A stretch of 43,510 nucleotides of DNA, taken from positions 1 to 43,510 of the forward strand of contig JAJDTR010000120.1 of the NCBI GenBank assembly GCA_022827055.1. Reading direction: 5' to 3'. This document shows, one piece after another, positions 35,628-43,510 of this stretch (positions within the stretch are counted from its first letter, which is position 1; each line of letters opens with the position of its first letter). The notes under the pieces were generated by a model. The model searched no databases, was not told the origin of the DNA, and saw only the letters and a list, made by a program, of their open reading frames with translations. Made by a program: the position numbers and the translations under genes. The DNA is from Candidatus Poribacteria bacterium (GTDB lineage Bacteria; Poribacteria; WGA-4E; JAJDTR01).

Positions 35628-36260
35628 ATGAAAGGGACAATCACCGACCTCCGGCTAGAGGAAGAAGAATCCTCAAGTTGTACGATTTACATGAATGGCC
35701 GCCCTGTCGCCACGGTAGATGTGGAGTTCACCGTAAAGTTGGGGCTGCGGATTGGTTTGGAGATTGAAGAGGTTGTCATTCGGAAGCTCATTGCAGCAGA
35801 CGAGGTGGTACGAGCCAGAGATTTTGCGCTTGGGCTGTTATTGGATCAGATTTACACCAAACCGCAGATGATAGACGCGCTAGAGAAAAGCGGTTTTTGC
35901 AGCCATGTGGTCGCCAAAACGATTGAAAATCTTGAACAACTAGGCAAAATCAGAGACGAAAAATACGCGAAAAATTGGGTGAAGAACCGCCGGAGCACAC
36001 GACCGACAAGCAGGACGGCAATGAGACGCGAGCTGACCGGTCACGGTGTTGACAGAACCACTGCAGATCGTGTCTTGGCGGAGATTAAAGATGCGGACGA
36101 AACGGCGCTGGCTCTGAAATTGGCGGTCAAACAGGCAGGTCGCTACAGAATGCTTTCTGCGCATGTCGCGAAACGGAGATTGCACGCCTTTCTAAGTAGA
36201 CGCGGTTTCGACAATGAAACGATTGGACAAGTTATGCGGCAGATTTTAGCGAAGGAGTAG
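35628..36260 (+). CDS. recX: RecA regulator RecX
   Basis: RecX binds inside RecA filaments and limits their growth. The 210-residue product has an N-terminal strand-rich segment, then repeated three-helix units typical of RecX: RARDFALGLL, IYTKPQMIDALEKSGF, YAKNWVKNRRSTRP and a final HAFLSRRGFDNETIGQVM. alaS follows 22 bases later, as in many bacteria; recA itself is not in the window. Confidence 0.9.
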   Translation: MKGTITDLRLEEEESSSCTIYMNGRPVATVDVEFTVKLGLRIGLEIEEVVIRKLIAADEVVRARDFALGLLLDQIYTKPQMIDALEKSGFCSHVVAKTIENLEQLGKIRDEKYAKNWVKNRRSTRPTSRTAMRRELTGHGVDRTTADRVLAEIKDADETALALKLAVKQAGRYRMLSAHVAKRRLHAFLSRRGFDNETIGQVMRQILAKE

Positions 36261-36282
36261 AGCAGTCAAGGGAAATTCAGGA

Positions 36283-38934
36283 ATGACATCAGACGAGATT
36301 AGGTCGAGTTTTATTGATTATTTCCGCAAACGCGGCCACACAGCTGTTCCCAGCGCACCGCTCATACCGGCAGACGATCCGACGCTTTTGTTCACCAATG
36401 CCGGCATGAATCAGTTTAAAGATGTATTTCTGGGAATTGGCAACCGCGATTACAATCGAGCGGTGGATACGCAAAAGTGCATGCGGGTAAGCGGAAAACA
36501 CAATGATCTTGAGGAAGTCGGCTATTCCAAATCCCATCACACTTTCTTTGAGATGTTGGGAAATTGGTCATTCGGAGACTACTACAAACGGGAAGCCATC
36601 GCCTTCGCGTGGGAGTTGGTTACGGAGATTTGGAAGATGCCCAAAGAAAAGTTGTGGGCAAGCGTTCATCTGGATGACGATGAGTCGGAAAATCTCTGGC
36701 ATGAGGTGACAGACATAAACGCCGGGCATGTGCGTCGATTTGACGATAAAGATAACTTTTGGCAGATGGCAGATACGGGCCCCTGCGGCCCAAACTCCGA
36801 ACTCCATATTGATTTAGGGCCGGAAGCCTGTCCGACCCCAGAGAAAGCGCATGAATGCGGGGTAAACACATGCGACCGCTATCGTGAATTTTGGAATCTT
36901 GTTTTCATTCAATATAACCGCGACGACAGTGGCACTTTGCAGCCCCTTCCTGCAACGCATGTTGATACAGGCTTGGGATTCGAGCGCGCGGTTGCGATCC
37001 TGCAGGGCGTCGACTCGAACTACAAAACTGATGTGTTCACACCCCTGATTGAGGCAATCGCAAATCTCACCGATCGAGAATACTCTGATGGTACCGGAGG
37101 AGTCCCGCACCGCGTCATTGCCGATCACGCGCGTTGTCTTACATTTGCGATAGGCGATGGAGTCATGCCTTCCAACGAAGGACGCGGTTATGTGATTCGC
37201 CGGTTACTGCGCCGTGCAGTCATATACGGCAAACGGTTGGGGATGAATCAACCATTCATCTATCAAGTTGTTGATAAAGTTGTGGATTTGTTGGGGAACA
37301 CATTCCCGGATGTGCGGCCGCGTCAAGATTTTATCAAGCGAATTATTGAAGGGGAAGAGAAGCGATTCCACCACACGTTAGACCGCGGACTGGATCTCCT
37401 TGACGCATCGCTTGAATCCCTGAAATCTTCAAATCAATCCGTGCTGGCAGGGAATCGGGCGTTTGAGTTGTATGACACGTTCGGGTTTCCGCTGGACCTG
37501 ACGCGCATTCTCACCAAGGAACGAGGGATTTCGGTTGATGAAGAGGGTTTTAAGGACAGTATGTCCCGACAGCGTGAACGAAGCCGTGCGCACTGGAAAG
37601 CGGCGGGAGGTGCTGACAAGGGGAGTGAAATCTATGCCGAAGTTCTCAGTGAGTCGGGAATGACAGAGTTCCTCGGATATGACCAAAACTTTGCTGAAGC
37701 CGAAGTTGTTGCTTTAATCCGGGCGAATGAACTCGTATCTAGCGTAATCGAAGGCGACAATGTCTCGGTTGTTTTGAATCGCACACCGTTCTACGGCGAA
37801 TCGGGAGGACAGATTGGAGATGTGGGAACCATCGAAGGACGAGGTGCGACACTTGAAGTCGTTGGAACGAGCAAACCCGCACCCGACCTTTTTCTACACG
37901 AATGTAAGGTGATTGAAGGTCAGATTACTGCTGCAGCGCCGGTCGAAGCGAGAATCGACGCCGACCGTCGAGGGCATATTGCCGCGAGCCACACCGCGAC
38001 ACATATCCTCCACAGTGCATTGCGCGATACTCTTGGTGACCATGTTGGACAAGCAGGTTCGCTCGTAGAACCGGGTAGGTTACGTTTTGACTTCACTCAC
38101 TTCGAAGCGGTTTCCCCCGGTCTGATTCATGACATTGAAGCATACATTAATGAAAAAATTCGTTTGAATGATTTGATTGAGATTGATTTTATGCCATTGC
38201 AGCAGGCCAAGGACGGAGGCGCACTTGCCTTTTTCGGTGATAAATACGGTGAAATCGTCCGCCTCGTGCAAATTGGCGACTACAGCAAAGAGTTGTGTGG
38301 CGGAACTCATGTCAATGCGACAGGTGAGATTGGTCTGGTAAAGCTAGTCAACGAGAGTAGCATTGCCGCCGGCGTACGCCGCATTGAGGCGTTAACCGGA
38401 GAGAAAGCATATCAAAACGTGTGTTCTCAAGATAGTGCGCTTTCACGCCTCGCGGATTTGCTCAAGACGCCGACACACCATTTGACTGAGCGAGTGGAAG
38501 CTCTTCTGCAAGAAAATAGGTTGCTTGAAGGACAACTTAAAACATTGAAAGGGCAGCTGGCAAAATCAAGCATCGCAGACCTAACTCGGGACGCCGCTCT
38601 CGTTAATGGGTTCAAGGTTGTTGCATCAATCGTCGAAAATACCGATAGAAACGGACTTCGCAGTCTTGTTGACGAATTGAAGGGACGCATTGAATCGGGC
38701 GTTATAGTTCTGGCGACGTCAGATGGGGGGGAAGCAACCTTCGTAGCCGGTGTTACGTCTAAACTTGCACGCGATTCAGGTTTGCATGCAGGGAAAATCA
38801 TCCAAGAGGTTGTCCGAGTGGCTGGTGGGCGCGGAGGCGGGCGCCCGGAACTTGCTCAGGGCGGAAGCAAAGATCCAAGTAAAGTGAAAAATGCAATTGA
38901 CGAAGTCGCCAATATAGTTGCAAAACAAGCGTAG
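36283..38934 (+). CDS. alaS: Alanyl-tRNA synthetase
   Basis: This full-length (883-residue) class II enzyme charges and proofreads tRNA-Ala. The catalytic domain opens with SAPLIPADDPTLLFTNAGMNQF and holds the HHTFFEMLGNWSFGDYY motif. The editing domain has His570 and His574 in SHTATH and Cys672 and His676 in CGGTH, the zinc-binding set for removing Ser and Gly. The C-terminal DHHA1/C-Ala part ends in GGRGGGRPELAQGG. All segments look intact. Confidence 0.97.
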   Translation: MTSDEIRSSFIDYFRKRGHTAVPSAPLIPADDPTLLFTNAGMNQFKDVFLGIGNRDYNRAVDTQKCMRVSGKHNDLEEVGYSKSHHTFFEMLGNWSFGDYYKREAIAFAWELVTEIWKMPKEKLWASVHLDDDESENLWHEVTDINAGHVRRFDDKDNFWQMADTGPCGPNSELHIDLGPEACPTPEKAHECGVNTCDRYREFWNLVFIQYNRDDSGTLQPLPATHVDTGLGFERAVAILQGVDSNYKTDVFTPLIEAIANLTDREYSDGTGGVPHRVIADHARCLTFAIGDGVMPSNEGRGYVIRRLLRRAVIYGKRLGMNQPFIYQVVDKVVDLLGNTFPDVRPRQDFIKRIIEGEEKRFHHTLDRGLDLLDASLESLKSSNQSVLAGNRAFELYDTFGFPLDLTRILTKERGISVDEEGFKDSMSRQRERSRAHWKAAGGADKGSEIYAEVLSESGMTEFLGYDQNFAEAEVVALIRANELVSSVIEGDNVSVVLNRTPFYGESGGQIGDVGTIEGRGATLEVVGTSKPAPDLFLHECKVIEGQITAAAPVEARIDADRRGHIAASHTATHILHSALRDTLGDHVGQAGSLVEPGRLRFDFTHFEAVSPGLIHDIEAYINEKIRLNDLIEIDFMPLQQAKDGGALAFFGDKYGEIVRLVQIGDYSKELCGGTHVNATGEIGLVKLVNESSIAAGVRRIEALTGEKAYQNVCSQDSALSRLADLLKTPTHHLTERVEALLQENRLLEGQLKTLKGQLAKSSIADLTRDAALVNGFKVVASIVENTDRNGLRSLVDELKGRIESGVIVLATSDGGEATFVAGVTSKLARDSGLHAGKIIQEVVRVAGGRGGGRPELAQGGSKDPSKVKNAIDEVANIVAKQA

Positions 38935-38981
38935 ATATTTACCAAAAAATCAGAGGATTTTAGCCTCGTAGGAGAGAATAC

Positions 38982-39524
38982 ATGGACTGGTCTCTTGTAT
39001 CGTCGGTACTATGGAAAATATGCCTCGGAGTGTTGTTACTCGCGCTTAGTGCGTTAGTCGGTTACGTTTGCGCGGCGCTGGGGAGCATACGCAATTCTCT
39101 GGATAGCATTCGGAACACTTTGAAGTCTACCGAGAATCTAATCGATCAGGAAGTCACGACTTTACTGAGAGATGTCGACCAAACCGTCAAAGAAGTCAAC
39201 CAGCAATTGCCGCAGATACTGGAGAACGTTAATGGAATTACGGCGTCGCTGCAAGAGATTAGCGAGGCAGAGATTCAACCAACTGTTCACAACGTTCAAC
39301 ATATAACTGAAACCATTGACCGTAATCTCACGAAGCTTGACGAACTGGTTCATGCCGTGGTGGATTTCTCTCAACAGACAGTCAGACGGGCTGGATATTA
39401 TCGCGATCAACTTACTGTCCCCATCACTGACATCATCAGTGCTTGGGAGGGGTTCAAGCGCGGCTTTGAAGCGTTCAGCCGATTCAACAGAGCAGATAAA
39501 TCAGACTCGGGAAGTGATTCCTGA
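38982..39524 (+). CDS. DUF948-like membrane-anchored coiled-coil protein
   Basis: A 180-residue protein with one N-terminal transmembrane segment (about 8-33, ending near VGYVCAALG). A long helical, coiled-coil-prone region follows with repeated spacing of Asn, Leu and Ile (SIRNSLDSIRNTLKSTENL). The C-terminus is Ser/Asp-rich. DUF948 proteins of this build have no known biochemical role. AGGAGAG lies ahead of the start. It is paired with a YtxH-like gene after 242 bases, a frequent neighbour. Confidence 0.75.
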   Translation: MDWSLVSSVLWKICLGVLLLALSALVGYVCAALGSIRNSLDSIRNTLKSTENLIDQEVTTLLRDVDQTVKEVNQQLPQILENVNGITASLQEISEAEIQPTVHNVQHITETIDRNLTKLDELVHAVVDFSQQTVRRAGYYRDQLTVPITDIISAWEGFKRGFEAFSRFNRADKSDSGSDS

Positions 39525-39766
39525 AACCCAATCTGTGGCATGTGTGTGACACAAAGTGCAATGAGCAACTTATGTGGCTATCTCTGACCGAGGATTTCAC
39601 GTTGGATTTTTTGGTTGGTGTAATCAGTTGTTGGTTTTACAAAAATGCAATTCAGACTGCACTTGTTGAAACCATCGACTAGATGAATCAGTTAATAGAT
39701 ATGAACCATGAATGGATCAATGAATCCGTGAAGAGAGTCGTTTAACAATTAGCAAGGAGGGACAAA

Positions 39767-40171
39767 ATGGACAGCGAAGGACGAGGCAATGGGGTTTTTA
39801 CCTTTTTTGCTTTCCTGATGGGTGCTATAACAGGCGCATGTTTAGGCTTGCTCTTGGCGCCTGCTGCAGGACACGAAACACGAAAGAGAATTCGTGATGC
39901 GTCTGCGGAAGCGAAAGAACGCGCGGTAGATGTTGCTCACAAAGCAACTGAAACGGCGAAAGAAAGTGTCCACGAATTTGTGGATCTCGGAAAAGAACAA
40001 ATTCATGACACGGCGCAAAATGTAAAAACCGCCGTGGATGCTGGCAAAAAAGCCTTCGTAGAAAAGAAGGCGGAGATTGGCAGCGTTCTCTCTCGTGCTG
40101 GCAAGGCAGCTGATCAAGATGGCAATGACAACGCTGCGACAGAACACGCTAGCGAGCAGAGCGCAAGTTAA
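39767..40171 (+). CDS. YtxH-domain protein
   Basis: A 134-residue protein. Near the N-terminus a glycine-rich helix with GAITGACLGLLLAPAAGHETRK marks the YtxH domain (membrane segment then LLAP.SG-type turn). A long charged amphipathic helix with KAKE/AHKATETAKESV-like repeats follows, ending in a Ser/Ala/Glu tail. YtxH proteins are stress-related, mechanism unknown. AAGGAGGG is clear ahead of the ATG, and a strong terminator lies downstream. Confidence 0.85.
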   Translation: MDSEGRGNGVFTFFAFLMGAITGACLGLLLAPAAGHETRKRIRDASAEAKERAVDVAHKATETAKESVHEFVDLGKEQIHDTAQNVKTAVDAGKKAFVEKKAEIGSVLSRAGKAADQDGNDNAATEHASEQSAS

Positions 40172-40197
40172 TAGTATGACAACATGCTTAGATCTTA

Positions 40198-40238
40198 AAG
40201 GGCAAAGCAATCAATCTGTGCTTTGCCCTTATTTTTTT
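40198..40238 (+). terminator. Rho-independent terminator after the YtxH gene
   Basis: AAGGGCAAAGCA and TGCTTTGCCCTT form a perfect 12-base stem (40198-40209 and 40219-40230) with a nine-base loop. A T-run at 40232-40238 follows. It is 26 bases past the YtxH stop and is the clearest intrinsic terminator in the window. Confidence 0.9.
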
Positions 40239-40678
40239 CTAATTCAATTTTGGGGAATAGAGAGCCAGTTTGAAAACTCATTCTTGTAGAGCAAACTATT
40301 AGTTAGCGGAATGAAGTTTGCGAAAATAATTCGGTAATTCCATATTCGCCCCGAGTGTGGCAGCTGCGATCATGGGAGTGGATTACGAGCGCCATAGAGT
40401 TTCCATAGTGAAGGACACAGAATTCCCTTAGAGATTCGTGTCTCAATCCCACCGGTCTTCTCTACGAAATTACCGAACTAAATTAGTAATCTTCATTCGG
40501 ATTGTGTAGAAGAATGACACTACGGATGTGATAAAACTCTTCTCAAACTCACAAAGAAAATCACCGTGTTGAAAACGGACAATAATACCTCGCTGTCACC
40601 CATTATTCACACTAGCTATAGAGACTCTCCTAAAATCAGCTGCCCCAATGTTTCCACGTACCGGATATTAATTTCGTA
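40239..40678. other. Intergenic region before larB
   Basis: No gene is visible. TTCGGTAATTCC (40330-40341) and GAAATTACCGAA (40466-40477) are inverted copies at 11 of 12 positions, about 124 bases apart, and could bound a short element. No promoter with both boxes was found, and larB lacks a clear Shine-Dalgarno sequence. Confidence 0.4.
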
Positions 40679-41440
40679 ATGAATGTTGAAAGCCTAAGGG
40701 CACTTCTTGAAGATATAAAACACGGAAAGACTGAGATTGGTGACGCTTTACAATCTCTTCGCCATCTTCCGTTTGAAGACCTCGGATTCTCGAAGATAGA
40801 CCACCACCGCCAACTGAGAAAAGGGTTTCCCGAGGTGATTTTTTGTCAAGGAAAGACTACTGCACAGGTGAAAGAAATTAGCAAGCGCATCTTGGATGCC
40901 GGGGAACCACTTCTAGCTACTCGCGCCACACCGGAAATGTACGACGCGGTAAAAACCGTGCATGCCGCGGCACGTTTCAACGAGCTAGGTAGGACAATCA
41001 CCGTAGAACAGTCGCAACGTCCACTGCGAGACGGAGTATTGCTCGTATCTGCGGGTACGTCAGATATCCCGGTTGCAGAGGAGGCAGCCGAAACTGCGCA
41101 AATTATGGGGAACCGGGTTGAACGTCTCTACGATGTTGGCGTGGCAGGTCTACACCGACTCCTCGGTAACCACGAAAAACTCTTCGATGCAAAGGTCATC
41201 ATTGTCGTAGCGGGAATGGAAGGAGCGCTGCCGAGTGTGGTCGGAGGGTTGGTTGACAAACCCGTCGTTGCCGTACCGACGAGTGTTGGCTATGGAGCAA
41301 GCTTGGGCGGATTGGCGGCGCTACTGAGCATGTTAAATACGTGTGCATCTGGCGTAACGGTCGTAAACATAGACAACGGATTTGGGGCCGGATACAGCGC
41401 ATCGCTAATCAATCGTCTATCCGATTCCACATTAGAATAG
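40679..41440 (+). CDS. larB: Nickel pincer cofactor biosynthesis protein LarB
   Basis: LarB carboxylates and hydrolyses nicotinic acid adenine dinucleotide, the first step toward the nickel-pincer cofactor of lactate racemase-type enzymes. The 253-residue protein ends in a PurE-like domain, with SAGTSDIPVAEEA, VVAGMEGALPSVVGG and the catalytic-type Cys222 in NTCASGVTVVNIDNGFGAG. Length and the Cys position match the Lactobacillus protein. larC, larE and larA are not adjacent, so the rest of the pathway must be elsewhere or the gene is stranded. Confidence 0.93.
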   Translation: MNVESLRALLEDIKHGKTEIGDALQSLRHLPFEDLGFSKIDHHRQLRKGFPEVIFCQGKTTAQVKEISKRILDAGEPLLATRATPEMYDAVKTVHAAARFNELGRTITVEQSQRPLRDGVLLVSAGTSDIPVAEEAAETAQIMGNRVERLYDVGVAGLHRLLGNHEKLFDAKVIIVVAGMEGALPSVVGGLVDKPVVAVPTSVGYGASLGGLAALLSMLNTCASGVTVVNIDNGFGAGYSASLINRLSDSTLE

Positions 41441-41481
41441 AACACGTTGCACCGATTTCGTTTTGTCTCTGGCTTGTGCGC

Positions 41482-42240
41482 TTAACCGGCTGTGTACCCG
41501 CCATCAATAGGTAAAGCGATCCCGGTAACAAACGCAGACTCGTCCGACGCCAGATATAACGCCCCGCATGCGATATCCAACGGCTTTGCAAGTCGTCCCA
41601 TGGGGTGCTGGTCAACAAGCGCTTTGTATTTGGTAGGCGTCTCAACGAAATTTTTGATGAGCGGCGTATCCGTAAACCCAGGGCAAATGCAGTTGACGCG
41701 AATGTTACTGTTGGCGTAATCAAGTGCCATTCCGCGAGTCAAGTTGACTATCCCACCCTTGGATGCAACATACGCGGCGCGGTTGAGTCCGCCCACAATA
41801 CCGTAAATTGATGCGGTGTTGATAATCGAACCGCCGCCGTTCGCAATCATCGCCGGGATCGCATATTTGGAACCCAAGTACGCTCCCTTCAAGTTGATGG
41901 CAATGCAGCGATCCCAATCTTCTTCCGGTAGCTCGGCAACGCCTAAACGCATGGCAATCCCCGCATTATTGAAAAGCACGTCTAGTCTGCCATAGTTATC
42001 GATTGTTGCCCTCACCACACCTTTAATTTCGCTGGCAGAGGTCACGTCCGTGTGGACATATATGGCTTCACCGCCTGAGGCACGAATCTGTTCAACTGTA
42101 TTATTGCCCGCACTATCCGCCACGTCTGCCACGGTAACCCTTGCGCCCTCCTTGGCGAATGTTAGAGCGGTCGCCTCCCCGATTCCAGATCCGCCGCCGG
42201 TGACAATTGCTACTTTTCCTTTCAGTCTCATAGATGGCAT
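41482..42240 (-). CDS. SDR-family NAD(P)-dependent oxidoreductase
   Basis: A classical short-chain dehydrogenase/reductase. From the ATG at 42240 (another in-frame ATG is at 42231; the TTG at 42258 is less likely) it has 252 residues. The nucleotide motif GGGSGIG is at 15-21, NNAG at 91-94, and the catalytic Ser144, Tyr157 and Lys161 are all present. An acidic residue after the second strand (VADVAD) favours NAD over NADP. It lies downstream of the FAH-family gene on the same strand, suggesting a shared catabolic route for a keto or hydroxy acid. Confidence 0.9.
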   Translation of the reverse strand: MPSMRLKGKVAIVTGGGSGIGEATALTFAKEGARVTVADVADSAGNNTVEQIRASGGEAIYVHTDVTSASEIKGVVRATIDNYGRLDVLFNNAGIAMRLGVAELPEEDWDRCIAINLKGAYLGSKYAIPAMIANGGGSIINTASIYGIVGGLNRAAYVASKGGIVNLTRGMALDYANSNIRVNCICPGFTDTPLIKNFVETPTKYKALVDQHPMGRLAKPLDIACGALYLASDESAFVTGIALPIDGGYTAG

Positions 42241-42337
42241 TAACCCAATCACATCCAAATTATTTGAGGTTTCCGCTGCGCCTCGGTTGTCTATTTGGAT
42301 GTTTTCTGTGTGTATGGCTTTACAACTCTTTGGAAAA

Positions 42338-43111
42338 TCACTCTTCAGCCACTACCGGATTGCTCAAGGTTCCTATCCCTTCTATTTCGATTTCGACAAC
42401 ATCGCCGGGGACGAAGGGGCCAACTCCAGATGGTGTACCGGTCATGATTACATCGCCGGGAAGCATCGTGAAGGCGGCACTGATGTAAGAAATCAGTTGG
42501 GGGACAGAAAAAATGAGATCCGACGTACTTTCACTTTGTTTCACTTCTCCGTTTAATCGAGCTTGAAGCTGAAGATTCCCCGGATCCAAATCCGTCGTGA
42601 TACAAGGTCCAAGGGGACAAAATGTGTCAAACCCCTTTCCGATGAGCATCGTACCCGTTTGCATTTCTGCAAACTGAATCGTTCGCTCGCTGACATCGTT
42701 CCCACACGTATATCCAAGCACATAGTCAAGGGCTCTCGCTTCCGATACCCGTCGTGCCGGAGATCCGATAACCACCGCCAATTCGGCTTCATAATGTATG
42801 TTTTTCCCTTGGTGTGGATAGATGATTGCTTCATCCGGACCGACGACCGAAGTGGAAGGCTTCATAAACAGCATAGGCTTGGTCGGGAGTTCCTTGCCCG
42901 CCTCGCGGGCATGCTCGGCATAGTTTAGGCCTACTCCGATTATCCTTGGCGCTTCCACCGGAGCTAGTAACTGCACGTCACTTAGATGAACGGTCTTGCT
43001 GCTTGGATTGAGGGCCTCAAACGGTGAACCAACCAGATCTCGTATAGTGCCGTCTTCTTCCATGATGCCGAAATTGGTGATTCCGTCGGCACGATAGCGC
43101 ACAATTTTCAC
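42338..43111 (-). CDS. Fumarylacetoacetate hydrolase (FAH) family protein
   Basis: A 257-residue metal-dependent C-C hydrolase, hydratase or decarboxylase. The GTG at 43111 is chosen because AAGGAG (43126-43121) sits nine bases ahead; an upstream in-frame GTG would start inside that site. Metal ligands Glu108 and Glu110 lie in HYEAELAV, and Asp139 in GNDVSER. Further family motifs are GVGLNYAEHA and VIMTGTPSGVGP. Substrates are usually 2-keto acids from aromatic or sugar breakdown; which one is not evident. The SDR gene follows after 97 bases. Confidence 0.92.
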   Translation of the reverse strand: MKIVRYRADGITNFGIMEEDGTIRDLVGSPFEALNPSSKTVHLSDVQLLAPVEAPRIIGVGLNYAEHAREAGKELPTKPMLFMKPSTSVVGPDEAIIYPHQGKNIHYEAELAVVIGSPARRVSEARALDYVLGYTCGNDVSERTIQFAEMQTGTMLIGKGFDTFCPLGPCITTDLDPGNLQLQARLNGEVKQSESTSDLIFSVPQLISYISAAFTMLPGDVIMTGTPSGVGPFVPGDVVEIEIEGIGTLSNPVVAEE

Positions 43112-43510
43112 GTCGGTAATCTCCTTGTGTAACACGCGTGTTTATCTTTGGTGCATTGCGAAAGAACTTCGATAACTTCGCTTAATGTGCAGTCAAAATT
43201 TAGCGGGCATCAAGAAACTCGATCAGATCCAAAAATCTAAACTCGGCGGGCATTCCTTGATTTCGAATGAAATGCTTCCCGAGTTGTTTCATTTGCCAAC
43301 CTGAACACTCCTGGCGCGTATCAGGCTGTCATTTTATCGCCATCTAGTCCTCTAGTCAACGGAATTCACCAGGGGAAACGCATCTAATTATACAGGTGCC
43401 TCATGGTGGAAAGGTGTACGATTAATGTTGGGTTTCACTCTAATTTTGGCACGTTAAGGCAAAGCAGGAACTCGAAAACTCCTCTAAGATTGGCGATTAT
43501 TAACGGAATG
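43112..43510. other. Right-end non-coding stretch
   Basis: No gene is seen in the last 399 bases. Near the FAH start lies the palindrome listed separately; AACTTCGAT and AACTTCGCT form a short direct repeat near 43167-43184. No tRNA or terminator was recognised. Confidence 0.35.
43131..43142. promoter_or_regulatory. Perfect 12-base palindrome upstream of the FAH gene
   Basis: AACACGCGTGTT is fully symmetric and lies 20 bases ahead of the FAH start. It would suit a dimeric repressor controlling the FAH-SDR pair, which is common for such catabolic genes. There is no regulator gene in view. Confidence 0.35.

Noticed and set aside
39682..39744. 20-codon mini-frame ahead of the YtxH gene
   Set aside because: It is too short, lacks a ribosome-binding site and has no leader-peptide features such as regulatory codon runs.

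Overview
The window reads as a mid-GC bacterial chromosome segment with compact, mostly intact genes. The organism is probably a diderm: there is a Tat component, a Tat-exported methionine sulfoxide reductase and a soluble periplasmic solute-binding protein. The mix of phytanoyl-CoA dioxygenase, Gfo/Idh oxidoreductase, ThuA-like, FAH and SDR genes beside urease and scattered short palindromic repeats recalls uncultured marine lineages such as Candidatus Poribacteria. That placement is an impression from gene content, not a measured result. No rRNA, tRNA or CRISPR array was recognised.

Layout. 1-1034: 3' part of an OLD-like ATPase with a TOPRIM-type C-terminus. 1311-5248: urtE-ureD-ureA-ureB-ureC, a urea uptake/urease operon lacking ureE, ureF and ureG here. 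5362-6323: a rhodanese followed by two small genes resembling a HicA-like toxin/partner pair. 6562-9634: ankyrin protein, SIMPL protein, RNase HI and a GIY-YIG protein. 9979-14307: RtcB RNA ligase, convergent msrP, then an orphan peptide-type ABC binding protein behind a good sigma70-like promoter.

14391-25041 (minus strand) is a defence island. In transcription order it holds a TIR-like (PF10137-type) protein, a type III Mod methyltransferase, a ~1,427-residue STAND NTPase with an N-terminal Cap4/DUF4297-like nuclease and TPR-like C-terminus, a PIN toxin whose start overlaps the STAND stop (ATGA), a type III Res helicase-nuclease and a small unknown gene. The STAND-PIN pair separates mod from res. 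The last ~40 residues of the STAND protein look like a VapB-type antitoxin tail. This is the best candidate for an undescribed system: an Avs-like sensor-nuclease that may also restrain a PIN RNase.

25107-29967 (minus strand) holds a class I methyltransferase, a Gfo/Idh oxidoreductase with a PhyH oxygenase, and an ATP-grasp-like protein of unknown role. 30471-38934 is a plus-strand housekeeping run: tatA, a carboxymuconolactone decarboxylase-like gene, tmk, holB, metG, a ThuA-like gene, recX and alaS. 38982-40171 encodes two envelope-type small proteins (DUF948-like and YtxH-like) ending in a strong intrinsic terminator. 40679-41440 is larB (nickel-pincer cofactor). 41482-43111 (minus strand) is an FAH-family/SDR gene pair.

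Functional links: urtE and ureDABC serve urea use, and urease and LarB both imply nickel metabolism. MsrP is a Tat substrate and tatA encodes a Tat component. tmk-holB-metG and recX-alaS are commonly seen housekeeping neighbourhoods.
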